The translations under genes and the position numbers were made by a program. The notes under the pieces were generated by a model, which did no database searches, was not told the origin of the DNA, and saw only the letters and a list, made by a program, of their open reading frames with translations. 40,706 nt of DNA, taken from positions 1-40,706 of IMG/VR virus record IMGVR_UViG_3300043427_001929; one strand, written 5' to 3'. Below are positions 22,676 to 29,233 of this stretch, piece by piece. The first letter of the stretch is position 1, and every line of letters starts with the position of its first letter. Source of the stretch: a virus.

Positions 22676-22930
22676 TTAGGCGTCGGCGCCGGTCAGTTCC
22701 CACGTTTCGTTCACGTGCCGTGCGATTTCGTCCCAGTCTACGCCTTGCACAAACGCGAGCGCGTAGTCACGGGCTATTCCTTCCTGGCTTGTCATCTCGA
22801 TGTACTCTTCCACTATCTCCCGTGCGCTGTCCGCTGTCATCGCTTGCCCGTCCGGGTCGTACCCGTCAAAGACTTCCAAATGCACCCGCCACGTTTCGTA
22901 GTTCGTCCAGCCGTTGTAGCCGCCGCGCAT
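22676..22930 (-). CDS. DUF7249-like phage/plasmid protein (84 aa)
   Basis: The start MRGGYNGWTNYETWRVHLEV has the WTNYETWRVxLE signature that I recall from a widespread small family of mobile elements (DUF7249-like, from memory). The C-terminal half is acidic and helical (REIVEEYIEMTSQEG, then DWDEIARHVNETW). The leader CCCCAGAGAGAGGA upstream is almost the same as that of the clamp-like gene. Function unknown. Confidence 0.6.
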   Translation of the reverse strand: MRGGYNGWTNYETWRVHLEVFDGYDPDGQAMTADSAREIVEEYIEMTSQEGIARDYALAFVQGVDWDEIARHVNETWELTGADA

Positions 22931-22985
22931 TGTTCGTTCCTCTCTCTGGGGTTGGGTTGACTTGCTGTGCTGTGCTACGTTGACA

Positions 22986-23123
22986 CTACAGCCCGAGGAT
23001 GTCAAGGGCCGCTAGGAATGCCATCGCGCCGCCAAAGATAAACGCGGGCGCGTTGCGCTCCCACCATGTCGGCGGGGGGTCGGGGCGGATCGGCGGCAGG
23101 GGTTCCCATTGTTCGGGGCGCAT
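22986..23123 (-). CDS. Small membrane protein (45 aa)
   Basis: ATG overlaps the upstream TAA (TAATG). A Pro-rich N-terminus (EPLPPIRPDPPPTWWERN) precedes one membrane helix (APAFIFGGAMAFLAALDILG, about 25-44). Translation coupling and the clean N-out/helix layout support a real gene; function unknown. Confidence 0.5.
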   Translation of the reverse strand: MRPEQWEPLPPIRPDPPPTWWERNAPAFIFGGAMAFLAALDILGL

Positions 23124-23344
23124 TAGGCGAGCGCCCCAGCTTTCGCGTCATCAATAAGGGCGAGGAGTGCCCCGCTGGTTTCGGCTTCCCAGTAGTCTGC
23201 TCCATCGTCCCACGAAAAGCCGACCAGGTTCCCGGCTGGGTCAAACTCCACCGCACATCCCACGTCCTCCGGCAACCCTGAGCAGGGCCACCGCCGGGAA
23301 AAGTTTTCCACTTGCGCCGCTGTCACTTGGATAGTCTGATACAT
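23123..23344 (-). CDS. Small acidic protein (73 aa)
   Basis: The start is set at MYQTIQVTAAQVENF, preceded by AGGGGACG-like purines; longer in-frame upstream extension is low complexity. The protein has about 12 acidic against 3 basic residues, with GCAVEFDPAGNLVGFSWDDG in the middle and an Ala-rich helix at the end. No family recognised; the charge would suit a DNA mimic. Confidence 0.5.
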   Translation of the reverse strand: MYQTIQVTAAQVENFSRRWPCSGLPEDVGCAVEFDPAGNLVGFSWDDGADYWEAETSGALLALIDDAKAGALA

Positions 23345-23403
23345 TACCGTCCCCTGCTGAAAGGTGCCGGAATCCGTCCGGCGCGGCGCTGCTTGCCTAC
23401 ATT

Positions 23404-23450
23404 CCCACTCCCCGGCTTGCACGGGGTGCCGCCTACGTTCGCGGAGTGGG
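23404..23450. promoter_or_regulatory. Nested inverted repeat in a leftward intergenic gap
   Basis: Outer arms CCCACTCC (23404-23411) and GGAGTGGG (23443-23450) enclose a smaller CCCCG/CGGGG pair (23410-23414 with 23422-23426); the two stems share two bases and so compete. It lies in the 120-base gap 23345-23464, where I see no gene. It may be an attenuator or regulator site. Confidence 0.35.
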
Positions 23451-23464
23451 GGTGTCGCGGATCT

Positions 23465-23800
23465 TTACGCCTCCTCGTCCGCCTCTAGCCACGTCCACCC
23501 GTTCGCGCCTAACGCGCACCGCCCATCCGCGTCCCATTCGTATCGCTCACCCCGCGGGTCGGTGTAGTCGCTTGCGTAGTCAGGCCAATAGGCCCACACG
23601 CCCTCCGCGTCTATCGTGAGCCGTTCGCTATCGGGGTCGGCCGCGAAATCGGCCGCTATGCGCTCTAGTGTTTCGCGGTCGAAACGGGGCGCAGCTAGCC
23701 ACCCGTTCCATCGCTCCGACGTATTGGCGAGGGCCGGATATACCCACGCGCCATCCGCCGCGCTTCCTCCTCCCAATGTCACCATCACGCTATGTTCCAT
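23465..23800 (-). CDS. Acidic Trp/Tyr-rich protein (111 aa)
   Basis: The protein has roughly 23 acidic and 8 basic residues, a net charge near -15. It has many aromatics: WNGWLAAPRFDRETLERIAA, WAYWPDYASDYTDPRGERYE and a C-terminal WTWLEADEEA. No motif, signal peptide or membrane helix. Size, charge and early leftward location are typical of phage inhibitors of host enzymes, but no specific activity can be claimed. Confidence 0.5.
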   Translation of the reverse strand: MEHSVMVTLGGGSAADGAWVYPALANTSERWNGWLAAPRFDRETLERIAADFAADPDSERLTIDAEGVWAYWPDYASDYTDPRGERYEWDADGRCALGANGWTWLEADEEA

Positions 23801-23803
23801 TGT

Positions 23804-24025
23804 TTATCCCTCCTTGGCTGTAGTAAAGAGTGGCTCCCCGTACCAATCCACAAACGCCCGCCCGTAGACTTCCGAAACCGCCGCGCCAGCTTGCGCCAAT
23901 TCCTGCAAGATTTCGACGGATAGCGTCTTCCGGTTGGCGAGTGCTGCCACTCGCCGCGCGTCATCGCTCACGGGGTAATATCTTCCGCACCCGTAAACTT
24001 CGCGGTAGTGTACCTTGATTTCCAT
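23804..24025 (-). CDS. First gene of the leftward operon (73 aa)
   Basis: The start is set at MEIKVHYREVYGCGRYYPVS because it lies close to the promoter-like site; upstream residues in frame are basic and low complexity. The protein has a beta-rich beginning and then a helix (RRVAALANRKTLSVEILQEL). A run of nine G (C9 on the plus strand, 24028-24036) sits between the leader and the ATG. No function recognised. Confidence 0.5.
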   Translation of the reverse strand: MEIKVHYREVYGCGRYYPVSDDARRVAALANRKTLSVEILQELAQAGAAVSEVYGRAFVDWYGEPLFTTAKEG

Positions 24026-24077
24026 TGCCCCCCCCCGCTGTAGTAAGTGAGTGCGGCCTATCGTGCGTCGCGCCTTT

Positions 24078-24105
24078 AATATGAACAATGCCAGCGGGAG
24101 CGCAA
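24078..24105 (-). promoter_or_regulatory. Candidate promoter of the leftward operon
   Basis: On the minus strand TTGCGC (24105-24100), a 16-base spacer and CATATT (24083-24078) form a moderate sigma70 match. It would start transcripts about 45-50 bases before the ATG at 24025. The ATTAAGAAAGC repeats lie just upstream of it and could bind a regulator. Confidence 0.35.
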
Positions 24106-24115
24106 TAGGTACAAG

Positions 24116-24143
24116 ATTAAGAAAGCATTAAGAAAGCATTAAG
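24116..24143. repeat. Tandem 11-bp direct repeats (2.5 copies)
   Basis: ATTAAGAAAGC occurs at 24116-24126 and 24127-24137 with a partial copy ATTAAG at 24138-24143. One helical turn spacing and low GC in a GC-rich genome make it a candidate protein-binding or unwinding element. Confidence 0.75.
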
Positions 24144-24334
24144 GGTTCCGGGAGGGCTTGCCCCGCCTCTTCCGGTGTCGCTTGCCTCCGTGTGCGTTCC
24201 TTGTCGCATAGTGCAAGCCTGGGACTCTTGCATAATGCAATGGCTAGGAACGTGACAGCGTGTCACCTGGACACACCTAGCAGCTCTAGGTGTCCTGATT
24301 TCAGGACATACGGGGTTTGTTCGGGGCCAGGGAG

Positions 24335-24365
24335 CGAAGAAACACCGAACCGAAGAAACACCGAA
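24335..24365. repeat. 15-bp direct repeat, two copies, 16-bp period
   Basis: CGAAGAAACACCGAA is found exactly at 24335-24349 and 24351-24365. It is upstream of terS and may be an operator or initiator site. Confidence 0.75.
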
Positions 24366-24480
24366 GGGGGGGTATGTCCCCGGCTGGCGGCGGCGAGTGT
24401 GACTCCACCCTCACAGCCACCCTGTTGCGTGGTACAAGTCGCCAGTAGCTTGGGGTGGGACAACTCAACGGGAGCGCAGG

Positions 24481-25020
24481 ATGGCGGACGAGACGGGGGG
24501 CGTGGTAGCGAAGCGGAAGCGTGGGGGGCAGGAGAAGTGGACACTGGCGGAGCGCACGGCGATTGTGGCGCAGGTGTTTGAGGGGATGACCAACGGGCAC
24601 ACGGTGGCGGATACCTGCCGCCGGCTGAAGCTGAATCCGGGCACGGTGCGGAAGTGGATCGCGGCGGAGGCGGCGTGGACGGCGGAGTACCAGCGGTGCC
24701 GGCCGATGCTGGGGGCGGCGTTGGCCGAGGAGGCGATTCGGGTCGCGCGGGAGAGCACGACTCAGACCACGGCGATGGACCGGGTGCTGATCGAGACGCT
24801 CAAGTGGGCGGCGTCGAGGAGTGCGCCGGCGGAGTACGGCGAGAAGCAGCTGGTGCAGCACGAGGGGCAGCAGACCCTCCAGGTGCGGGTGCTGGAGGAC
24901 GAGGTGCCGGTCAGGAATATCCAAGCGCTGAAAGAGGCGGCGGTGACCGCGGTGCTGAAAGCCGCGGCAGAAGCGCCGATCCGGGTACTCCCAGCGCCGG
25001 ATGGCGAGGAAATTGCCTAG
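24481..25020 (+). CDS. terS: Terminase small subunit
   Basis: This 179-residue protein recognises phage DNA for packaging and hands it to TerL. Residues ~15-60 form a DNA-binding HTH (TLAERTAIVAQVFEGMTNGH, TVADTCRRLKLNPGTVRKWI). Residues ~85-125 carry the segment DRVLIETLKWAASRSAPAEY-GEKQ, which matches the oligomerisation region of many small terminases. A GGGAG site precedes the ATG. It is separated from terL by an unusual 463-base gap beginning with a terminator, so the two subunits are transcribed separately. Confidence 0.82.
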   Translation: MADETGGVVAKRKRGGQEKWTLAERTAIVAQVFEGMTNGHTVADTCRRLKLNPGTVRKWIAAEAAWTAEYQRCRPMLGAALAEEAIRVARESTTQTTAMDRVLIETLKWAASRSAPAEYGEKQLVQHEGQQTLQVRVLEDEVPVRNIQALKEAAVTAVLKAAAEAPIRVLPAPDGEEIA

Positions 25021-25053
25021 ATGGCGCTGATTTCGATTCTGCGGGCCTGAAAT

Positions 25054-25092
25054 AGGGTGGGGGCTATCAGGGTAGCCCTCACCCTCTTTTGT
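25054..25092 (+). terminator. Intrinsic terminator after terS
   Basis: AGGGTG-G-GGGCTA (25054-25066) pairs with TAGCCC-T-CACCCT (25073-25085), a 13-bp stem including one G-U pair, loop of six, then CTTTTGT. It begins 34 bases after the terS stop. Confidence 0.75.
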
Positions 25093-25217
25093 GGCGCGAA
25101 AGGGCTATTCCAGCGCGAAGGAGACGTTGACGGCCCCGGTATGTGCTATGGGAAAAGGCTACTCAGTGCGGGAAAGCGGGGGATGGGTACAAGTCAGCGC
25201 TAGAGCAGGGAGGGGGG

Positions 25218-25271
25218 GGTGAAGCGGGCTTCGGGGGTGAAGCGGGCTTCGGGGGTGAAGCTGGCTTCACC
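25218..25271. repeat. 18-bp tandem repeat, three copies
   Basis: The unit GGTGAAGCGGGCTTCGGG is exact in copies 1 and 2 (25218-25235, 25236-25253) and changed at four positions in copy 3 (25254-25271). Each holds the dyad GAAGC-GCTTC; in copy 3 this becomes the perfect palindrome GTGAAGC-TG-GCTTCAC. Confidence 0.85.
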
Positions 25272-25281
25272 CGAACGTAGT

Positions 25282-25323
25282 TAGTATTTAGTAACTAGTA
25301 ACTAGTACCAAGTACCAAGTACC
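25282..25323. repeat. 7-bp tandem repeat, six copies
   Basis: The units are TAGTATT, TAGTAAC, TAGTAAC, TAGTACC, AAGTACC and AAGTACC, a gradual series with constant AGTA core. The array is AT-rich compared with its surroundings and lies 91 bases before the terL promoter. Confidence 0.85.
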
Positions 25324-25413
25324 AAGAGTGTGCACAAGGCAACATGATCTCTTGTGTACATGGGCCATGCGGACCCCCGCAACACCCCCGCAACACAAAT
25401 TAGCTGCGCCCCC

Positions 25414-25443
25414 TTGACAAATAGGGGGTGGCAAGGGTATATT
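25414..25443 (+). promoter_or_regulatory. Strong sigma70-type promoter of terL and late genes
   Basis: TTGACA (25414-25419), 18 bases, TATATT (25438-25443). This is the best promoter in the window. The -35 box lies within an inverted repeat CCCCCT (25409-25414)/AGGGGG (25423-25428), a possible operator. Initiation would fall ~30 bases before the terL start. Confidence 0.75.
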
Positions 25444-25483
25444 ATACACTGCGGCAATAGGCTCTTCGCCTGATAAGTCCTCG

Positions 25484-26893
25484 TTGACGATGGCCGTGGA
25501 TGGGAGGTTGTTTGCTGCCGAGCGGGTGGGGCGACGCAGCACCCCCACAGCGGTAGCTGTCTGCATAGCTGTCTCTGACCCCGAGATCGTGCCAGCCGCC
25601 AAGCCGAAAGCGCAGGAAGTCAGCATCCGGCTCCACAAGCTCCATCCCGGCCAGCGCCGGGTGGCGGAGCATCCCGCCCGGTTCCGGGTGGTGATGTGTG
25701 GCCGACGGTACGGCAAGTCGGCGCTAGGCATCCGCCTGGCCTGTGACGCGGCCCTGAAGGGCCAGCCGGTGGGGTGGTTTGCTCCGAGTTACAAGTTAGC
25801 GCTGGAAGCGTGGCGGGAGTTGAGTCAACGGCTCCAGCCCATCGTGGCGCGGCAGAACGAGCAAGACAAGCGGATGGAGTTGGTCACGGGTGGGGTCATC
25901 GAAATCTGGACCTTGGACACCCAAGACCCGGCGCGTGGTCGTAAATACGCGCTGGCCGTTATCGACGAGGCGGGGATTGCCAAAGACCTGCTCGATGTCT
26001 GGCAGGCGGCGATCCGGCCGACGCTGGTAGATATGGGGGGGCGGGCCCTGTTCCTCGGGACCCCGAAGGGCCGGAGGCACGGGTTCGTGACGCTGTTTAC
26101 CCGCGGGGACACGGGACAGGACCCGGACTGGCAGAGCTTCCGGGCCTCCACGCTGGAGAACCCCTACATCCCCCCCGAAGAGATCGAGGCCGCCCGCAAG
26201 GAGCTGCCGCCCGACATCTTCGCGCAGGAGTTCGAGGGCATCCCGACCGATGACGGCGCAAACCCCTTTGGGTTGGACGCCATCCGGAAGGCGGTGGGGG
26301 AGGTAGGCGAACAGCCGCCGGTCGTCTACGGCATCGACCTCGCCCGCTCGGTGGACTACACCGTGGTCTGCGGGATGGATGCCTGGCGGCGCGTGGTGCG
26401 GTTGGAGCGGTGGCAGTTGCCGTGGGCAGCTACCAAGTCAAAAATTGCGGAGATGGTGGGCAAGGTGCCCTGCGTGGTGGATGCCACCGGGGTGGGGGAT
26501 GCCATCGTCTCGGATCTTCAGCAGATGGGGGTGGATGTCACCCCGCACGTCTTCACCCAGTCGTCCAAGCTCCGGCTGATGCAGCGGCTGATTGCCGCCT
26601 TCCAGGGCGGCGAATTGCAGCTCCCCGCCGGGTGGTTGCCCGCGGAGCTGGAGACGTTCGAGTTCAGTTACACGGCCACCGGCGTGAAGTACGAAGCGCC
26701 CAAGGGGTATCACGATGACGGCGTCATGGCGTTGGGCTTGTCCCTGTATGGCTGGGACCGGGTGCAGATGGTGCCTCCGGACCCGTATGTGAAACCGGCG
26801 GTCTACGGGGATGACCCGCAGACCCGCCTCGATCAACCCCGCCCGACCGCGGTGGGGGACTTCAGTTCGCAACTGCCCGCGGAGGGTTGGTAA
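25484..26893 (+). CDS. terL: Terminase large subunit (ATPase-nuclease)
   Basis: The motor that pumps DNA into the head and cuts it. Counting from TTG 25484: Walker A CGRRYGKS (72-79), Walker B ALAVIDEA (156-163), coupling motif LGTPKG (191-196), and RNase-H-like nuclease acids Asp285 (YGIDLARS), Asp333/Asp339 (VVDATGVGDA) and Asp411/412 (GYHDDGVMAL). The length (469) is usual. The start is unsure: TTG 25484 and ATG 25490 add ~45 residues before the conserved HPGQRRV region, and no clear Shine-Dalgarno sequence is present; an internal GTG could be used. Confidence 0.93.
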   Translation: MTMAVDGRLFAAERVGRRSTPTAVAVCIAVSDPEIVPAAKPKAQEVSIRLHKLHPGQRRVAEHPARFRVVMCGRRYGKSALGIRLACDAALKGQPVGWFAPSYKLALEAWRELSQRLQPIVARQNEQDKRMELVTGGVIEIWTLDTQDPARGRKYALAVIDEAGIAKDLLDVWQAAIRPTLVDMGGRALFLGTPKGRRHGFVTLFTRGDTGQDPDWQSFRASTLENPYIPPEEIEAARKELPPDIFAQEFEGIPTDDGANPFGLDAIRKAVGEVGEQPPVVYGIDLARSVDYTVVCGMDAWRRVVRLERWQLPWAATKSKIAEMVGKVPCVVDATGVGDAIVSDLQQMGVDVTPHVFTQSSKLRLMQRLIAAFQGGELQLPAGWLPAELETFEFSYTATGVKYEAPKGYHDDGVMALGLSLYGWDRVQMVPPDPYVKPAVYGDDPQTRLDQPRPTAVGDFSSQLPAEGW

Positions 26894-26895
26894 CG

Positions 26896-27231
26896 ATGGA
26901 TAAGAAAAATGCCTTGATGGAGGCCGTGGCCGAGAAGGTCGGCAAGCGGGCCCCCGCCTTCAAGCGGAAGGGACCGGGCAAGCCCGGCCTCGCCGTGATG
27001 ATCGCCGTCGGTGCCCCCAAGACGGGGATGAAGCCGGCGATGAAGCCGGAGATGAAGTCCCCGATGGGCAAGGACGCAGGCGAAGACGAAGGCGAAAGCG
27101 AAAAGATGCCCAAGGCCCAGAAGATCGCCGCCCTCCAAGAGAAGATTGCCGCCTTGAAGGCCGAGCTTGCCCTCCTCGAAGACGAAGACGAGGACGAGGA
27201 CGAGATGGATGAGGACGAGGCCGAGGGCTGA
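26896..27231 (+). CDS. Lys/Met/Glu-rich protein with acidic coiled-coil tail (111 aa)
   Basis: ATG 26896 is preceded by GGAGGG. The first half is basic (KRAPAFKRKGPGKPG, then KTGMKPAMKPEMK). The second half is a coiled coil (IAALQEKIAALKAELALLED) and a run of Asp/Glu (residues ~95-111). The bipolar charge suggests a capsid-interior or assembly-helper protein. Function unknown; TGATG coupling to the next gene. Confidence 0.55.
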   Translation: MDKKNALMEAVAEKVGKRAPAFKRKGPGKPGLAVMIAVGAPKTGMKPAMKPEMKSPMGKDAGEDEGESEKMPKAQKIAALQEKIAALKAELALLEDEDEDEDEMDEDEAEG

Positions 27232-27497
27232 TGGCGTCCCCGGCGTGGCAGCGGGCAGAAGGCAAGGACCCTGAGGGCGGCTTGAACGCTAAGGGCCGCG
27301 CCTCGTTGCGGGCCGAGGGCCGGGACATCAAGCGGCCGGTCAAGGCGGACGAGGCCCGGAAGTCGCCCAAGGCGGCCAAGCGCCGCATCGCCTTCTGCCG
27401 GCGCATGCAGGGCATGAAAGCCAAACTGACCAGCGCGAAGACGGCGAACGATCCGGAGTCGCGCATCAACAAGAGTCTGCGGGCCTGGGACTGCTAG
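27231..27497 (+). CDS. Small basic phage protein, NPEGGLNAKGR type (88 aa)
   Basis: The protein has WQRAEGKDPEGGLNAKGRAS near the N-terminus, then RRIAFCRRMQGMKAKLT and a final SLRAWDC. This order (EGG-LN-KGR, FC-RM-GM, RAW-C) matches a short family known from many tailed phages (DUF6321-like, from memory), with role unknown. Cys55 and the final Cys are conserved in that family. Confidence 0.65.
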   Translation: MASPAWQRAEGKDPEGGLNAKGRASLRAEGRDIKRPVKADEARKSPKAAKRRIAFCRRMQGMKAKLTSAKTANDPESRINKSLRAWDC

Positions 27498-27502
27498 TTA
27501 TT

Positions 27503-27529
27503 CACCCTGTTACACCCTGAGGCACCCTG
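27503..27529. repeat. Three CACCCTG repeats with 10-bp period
   Basis: CACCCTG at 27503-27509, 27513-27519 and 27523-27529, in the 36-base gap before the gene at 27534. Spacing of one helical turn suggests a same-face protein site or a translation-leader feature; no Shine-Dalgarno sequence is present there. Confidence 0.7.
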
Positions 27530-27533
27530 AACC

Positions 27534-27860
27534 ATGCCGAACTTTCGGAATAGCACCCAGAGCACGATTACGGCCGCCGACGGCGCGGTCACCTTGGCCT
27601 ACCGCCAGTTCTTCAACGGCGGCATTGGCGTCCAGGTGACGGGCACCTTTTCGGCCACGCTGTCGTTTGAGATGTCAATTGACGGCACAAACTTCGTGTC
27701 GGTGCTGGCGACCAATGTAAACTCTGGGGGCATCGCCACAACGACCACGGCGACCGGCATCTACAAGTTTGATGTCGTCGGCGCGTTGGTGGTTCGGGTG
27801 CGGGCCTCGGCGTACACCTCTGGCACGGCGACGGTCACCGTGGTTGGGATGGCCGGGTGA
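27534..27860 (+). CDS. Small beta-sandwich virion protein (108 aa)
   Basis: The protein is built of alternating strands, with GVQVTGTFSATLSFEMSIDG (about 31-50), NFVSVLA, GIYKFDVVGALVVRVRASAY and TSGTATVTVVGM. This is the pattern of a family of small phage structural proteins (immunoglobulin-like, decoration or fibre component). The next gene's GTG overlaps its TGA. It lacks a Shine-Dalgarno sequence. Confidence 0.6.
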   Translation: MPNFRNSTQSTITAADGAVTLAYRQFFNGGIGVQVTGTFSATLSFEMSIDGTNFVSVLATNVNSGGIATTTTATGIYKFDVVGALVVRVRASAYTSGTATVTVVGMAG

Positions 27861-28093
27861 GCGACAGCGATTTCTTCGGAGGGCGTCGTCGCCGCCGGGG
27901 GAACGGGGGCAGCGGCCTGACGCTCTTTTCATGGGTCGTCGGTGAGGGCGTCTCGGGCGGGACGTATAGCCGGACGGGGGACGCGACGTACAACGCGATC
28001 CAGCCGCCGTTCCTGCTCTGGAATTACACGGATGGTGTCTCAGGCGGGACGTTCGCCCGGACGGGTGACGCCACGTACACTGCGGAGAGCTAA
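27857..28093 (+). CDS. Short fibre-leader protein with an internal repeat (78 aa)
   Basis: GTG start overlaps TGA. After an Arg-rich N-terminus (FFGGRRRRRGNGGSG), the segment GVSGGTYSRTGDATY (31-45) is repeated as GVSGGTFARTGDATY (60-74). The RTGDATY motif usually opens the larger lectin-like domain that here begins in the next ORF. The TAA is followed, in the same frame, by CCG and ATG 28097. It could be a free small protein or the N-terminal part of a read-through fibre. Confidence 0.6.
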   Translation: MSDSDFFGGRRRRRGNGGSGLTLFSWVVGEGVSGGTYSRTGDATYNAIQPPFLLWNYTDGVSGGTFARTGDATYTAES

Positions 28094-28096
28094 CCG

Positions 28097-29233
28097 ATGG
28101 CCTTGACCGTAGCGACCGCAGGGACGGGAGTAGCGCGGACGGCGCACTATGTGACGCCGACCGGGGCGAGTGCGCCAATCCAGACGCTCCTGCTCGAACC
28201 CCAGCGGACGAACCTCGTACTCTATTCGCAGGACTTTGGTAACGCGGCGTGGGCGAAGAGCAACGCAACGATTACCGCAAATACAACGACCGCGCCAGAT
28301 GGTACTACGACGGCGGACAAGCTCGTCGAGAATACGGCGAACGCCCAACATCGCGTACTTGCAGTCATTACAGTTGTCGCTGGCGTAACACATACGATGT
28401 CGTTTTATGTCAAGGCCGACGAGCGAACGCGAGTCAGTATCTTCGACAATGCGTCGGCGGCTGACACCGAAATGATTTTTGACCTTTCCAATGGTACGGT
28501 GGTTCGAACTGGCACAGCGGTAGTTGCATCCAGCATTACCTCGCTGTCAGGAGGGTGGTATCGCATTACGGCGTCAAGTACGCCAACCGTAACGTCAATG
28601 CAATCCGCGTTGCGACTGGTGCAGAGTGGGACGACCAGTACCTACACAGGCGACGGCACGAGCGGCCTGTTCCTCTGGGGCGCACAGATTGAAGCTGGCT
28701 TGCCCTCCTCGTACATCAAGACCGAGGGGACGACGGTGACGCGGAACGCGGACTCGTTCTACCTCCCGTTCACGGCTCCCCCGCAGCAGATGACGGTGTA
28801 CGTCCGGGGGGTGAGCGAATCCCCGAACCCTAGCACATCGTGGCTGTTTATCGGAGACGCCGCCGCCGCCGCGCCGCGCTTGCGGATGGATTTTGGAGTG
28901 TCCCGCGTTGGGATGACACAGAACAACGGCAGCACGGAAGTCACTGACGCTGGGCCAGCCGCCTCGTTGGCCGCACGAGGGACGATGCAAGAGGGACGAT
29001 TCGTGCTGTTCGCTGACGGGTCAGTGCAAGCGAACGTCTCGCTGGGCGGTGCGGCAGAAATATCTGGCGTCCGCACGGCTGCCAACGCGCTCCCCGCCTT
29101 GTGGTCCGCGACTCGCCTGTATGTCGGCCAGCGAGGTGGGACGGCCATCAGCCAGTTCGCCTACACCCACATCGCGGTGGTCCCGGGGGTGCAGTCGATG
29201 GCGGAGATGCGAGCGATCGCGGGGGTGTCGTAA
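28097..29233 (+). CDS. Fibre/lectin-like structural protein, copy 1 (378 aa)
   Basis: It carries LLLEPQRTNLVLYSQDF (about 35-50) and APDGTTTADKLVENT (about 69-83), features of carbohydrate-binding laminin-G/ConA-like domains common in phage head or tail fibres. The C-terminal half (after PPQQMTVYVRGV) is another beta domain and ends AYTHIAVVPGVQSMAEMRAI. It lies in the same frame as its neighbours on both sides, separated only by TAA codons. It is a tandem paralogue, with equal length, of 29234-30370. A surface-binding role is inferred. Confidence 0.7.
   Translation: MALTVATAGTGVARTAHYVTPTGASAPIQTLLLEPQRTNLVLYSQDFGNAAWAKSNATITANTTTAPDGTTTADKLVENTANAQHRVLAVITVVAGVTHTMSFYVKADERTRVSIFDNASAADTEMIFDLSNGTVVRTGTAVVASSITSLSGGWYRITASSTPTVTSMQSALRLVQSGTTSTYTGDGTSGLFLWGAQIEAGLPSSYIKTEGTTVTRNADSFYLPFTAPPQQMTVYVRGVSESPNPSTSWLFIGDAAAAAPRLRMDFGVSRVGMTQNNGSTEVTDAGPAASLAARGTMQEGRFVLFADGSVQANVSLGGAAEISGVRTAANALPALWSATRLYVGQRGGTAISQFAYTHIAVVPGVQSMAEMRAIAGVS

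Larger units (their letters stand above)
24026..24480. promoter_or_regulatory. Divergent non-coding control region (possible origin)
   Basis: No credible gene is present in these 455 bases. It holds: a leftward promoter-like pair (TTGCGC/CATATT, 24105 to 24078, 16-base gap); two and a half copies of ATTAAGAAAGC (24116-24143); dyads TTGCAT-A-ATGCAA (24228-24240) and GTGACA-GCG-TGTCAC (24252-24266); two overlapping hairpins (24273-24308); and a 15-bp repeat twice with 16-bp period (24335-24365). Repeats plus AT-rich pockets between divergent blocks suit an origin and/or a transcription switch. Confidence 0.6.
25093..25413. promoter_or_regulatory. Repeat-rich gap between terS and terL
   Basis: No gene is visible. 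Besides the two tandem arrays listed separately, it holds a 10-bp dyad TGTGCACAAG/CTTGTGTACA (25329-25338 with 25351-25360, one G-T pair) and a tandem 11-bp repeat ACCCCCGCAAC (25373-25383 and 25384-25394). Small-terminase recognition sites (cos or pac) are often in or near terS, so this is the best packaging-site candidate. Confidence 0.55.

Noticed and set aside
23002-23256. 84-codon minus-strand ORF between small leftward genes
   Set aside because: It lies in another frame of two better-supported, overlap-coupled genes (22986-23123 and 23123-23344) and is Pro/Arg low complexity.
24192-24581. 129-codon plus-strand ORF in the divergent region
   Set aside because: It overlaps the dyads and the start of terS, is Ser/Cys/Gly low complexity, and has no ribosome site.
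25218-25323. CRISPR-like array
   Set aside because: The 18-bp and 7-bp units are contiguous with no spacers of even length and no cas genes nearby.
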